Source: CAXMPK01 sp964195405 (GTDB lineage: Bacteria > Actinomycetota > Acidimicrobiia > Spongiisociales > ZC4RG35). Taken from it: a stretch of 5,206 nucleotides of DNA. Positions 4,844 through 5,206 of this stretch are shown here, one piece after another. Position numbers and translations under genes: made by a program. The stretch covers positions 1 to 5,206 of the forward strand of contig CAXMPK010000091.1 of NCBI GenBank assembly GCA_964195405.1, written 5' to 3'. The notes under the pieces are model-generated. The model worked only from the letters and a program-made list of their open reading frames with translations, was not told where the DNA came from and did not search any database. Each line of letters starts with the position of its first letter. Position 1 is the stretch's first letter.

Positions 4844-5206
4844 ATGCCACATATGCAGGACGACTTTCCGCTGCTCCTGTCGACGCTTTATGACCATGCC
4901 GTATGGCAACATTCCGATCAGGAAATCGTTTCGGTCGAGTCAGACAGGTCGGTCGCACGATCTACTTATGCGTCAACCGACGTAAGGGTCCGCAAGCTCG
5001 CGTCCGCGTTTGACCAGCTTGGGCTCGAAGTAGGGGATGCTGTTGGCACATTCGCCTGGAACAACCAGAGACATCACGAGCTCTACTGGGCGACTGCCAA
5101 CTCGGGCCGGGTTTGTCACACCATCAACATTCGGCTCTTTGCCGACCAGATGGCTTACATCATCAACCACGCCGAAGACAGAGTCGTGTTCGTCGACCCG
5201 GATCTG
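4844..5206 (+). CDS. Acyl-CoA synthetase / AMP-dependent ligase, N-terminal fragment (runs off the window)
   Basis: The first 121 codons of an AMP-binding (ANL superfamily) enzyme, which activates a fatty acid with ATP and joins it to CoA. The frame is open to the last base. Recognisable N-terminal features: STYASTDVRVRKLASAFDQLGLEVGDAVGTFAWNN, the canonical 'adopt a Y..a...v..lA..L...Gv..GD.V' block of the family (about 41-75), then HHELYWATANSGRVCHTINIRLFADQMAYIINHAEDRVVFVD (about 78-119), close to the 'hTlN.RL...Qi.YI..hae..' block of medium- and long-chain fatty acyl-CoA ligases. The ATP-binding P-loop and the catalytic C-terminal domain lie beyond the window, so integrity and chain-length preference cannot be judged. 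The gene starts three bases after the PH-SHOCT gene. Confidence 0.88.
   Translation, partial: MPHMQDDFPLLLSTLYDHAVWQHSDQEIVSVESDRSVARSTYASTDVRVRKLASAFDQLGLEVGDAVGTFAWNNQRHHELYWATANSGRVCHTINIRLFADQMAYIINHAEDRVVFVDPDL

Overview
The window looks like a chromosomal segment of a moderately GC-rich actinobacterium. Acidimicrobiia is my best guess, from the flavour of the RecB-like nuclease, the MFS transporter and the acyl-CoA synthetase, but taxonomy cannot be proved without a search. Several genes appear to start at or within a few bases of a TANNNT -10 element with no Shine-Dalgarno, which fits actinobacterial leaderless expression.

Layout. (1) Positions 9-1244, plus strand: Glu/Leu/Phe/Val dehydrogenase family enzyme, almost certainly glutamate dehydrogenase. 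(2) 1245-1339: convergent intergenic gap with a perfect GC hairpin and a 38-bp duplication of the 3' end of the dehydrogenase gene. (3) 1340-2140, minus: RecB/Cas4-type PD-(D/E)XK nuclease with a four-cysteine Fe-S cluster signature. (4) 2200-3447, minus: 12-TM major facilitator exporter. (5) 3448-4237: a 790-bp stretch with no convincing protein gene. (6) 4238-4840, plus: membrane protein with a bacterial PH domain and a C-terminal SHOCT domain. (7) 4844-5206, plus, cut by the window end: N-terminus of a fatty acyl-CoA synthetase, three bases after the PH gene and with its own Shine-Dalgarno.

The most interesting part is 3448-4237. From about 3750 to 4187 the plus strand reads as a chain of short hairpins closed by stable RNA tetraloops: eight GNRA loops and four UUCG loops counting the terminator. 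It is preceded by a plausible promoter (3715-3743) and ends in an intrinsic terminator with a T4 tract. Four of the hairpins lie in a degenerate 37-39-bp tandem repeat whose differences preserve the fold. I interpret it as a gene for a structured non-coding RNA of about 440 nt. I do not recognise it as RNase P RNA, tmRNA, SRP RNA, 6S RNA or a group I/II intron. An 87%-identical copy of the terminator element lies 551 bp upstream, so the RNA gene is bracketed by direct repeats. An 8-mer, CGCGAAAA, occurs in two pairs spaced about two helical turns, one pair before the MFS start and the other before the RNA promoter, suggesting a shared regulator.

The genes form no obvious single pathway. Dehydrogenase and acyl-CoA synthetase are central metabolism, the nuclease is probably DNA repair, and the transporter is an exporter of unknown substrate. 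The PH-SHOCT/acyl-CoA synthetase pair is the only tight operon.
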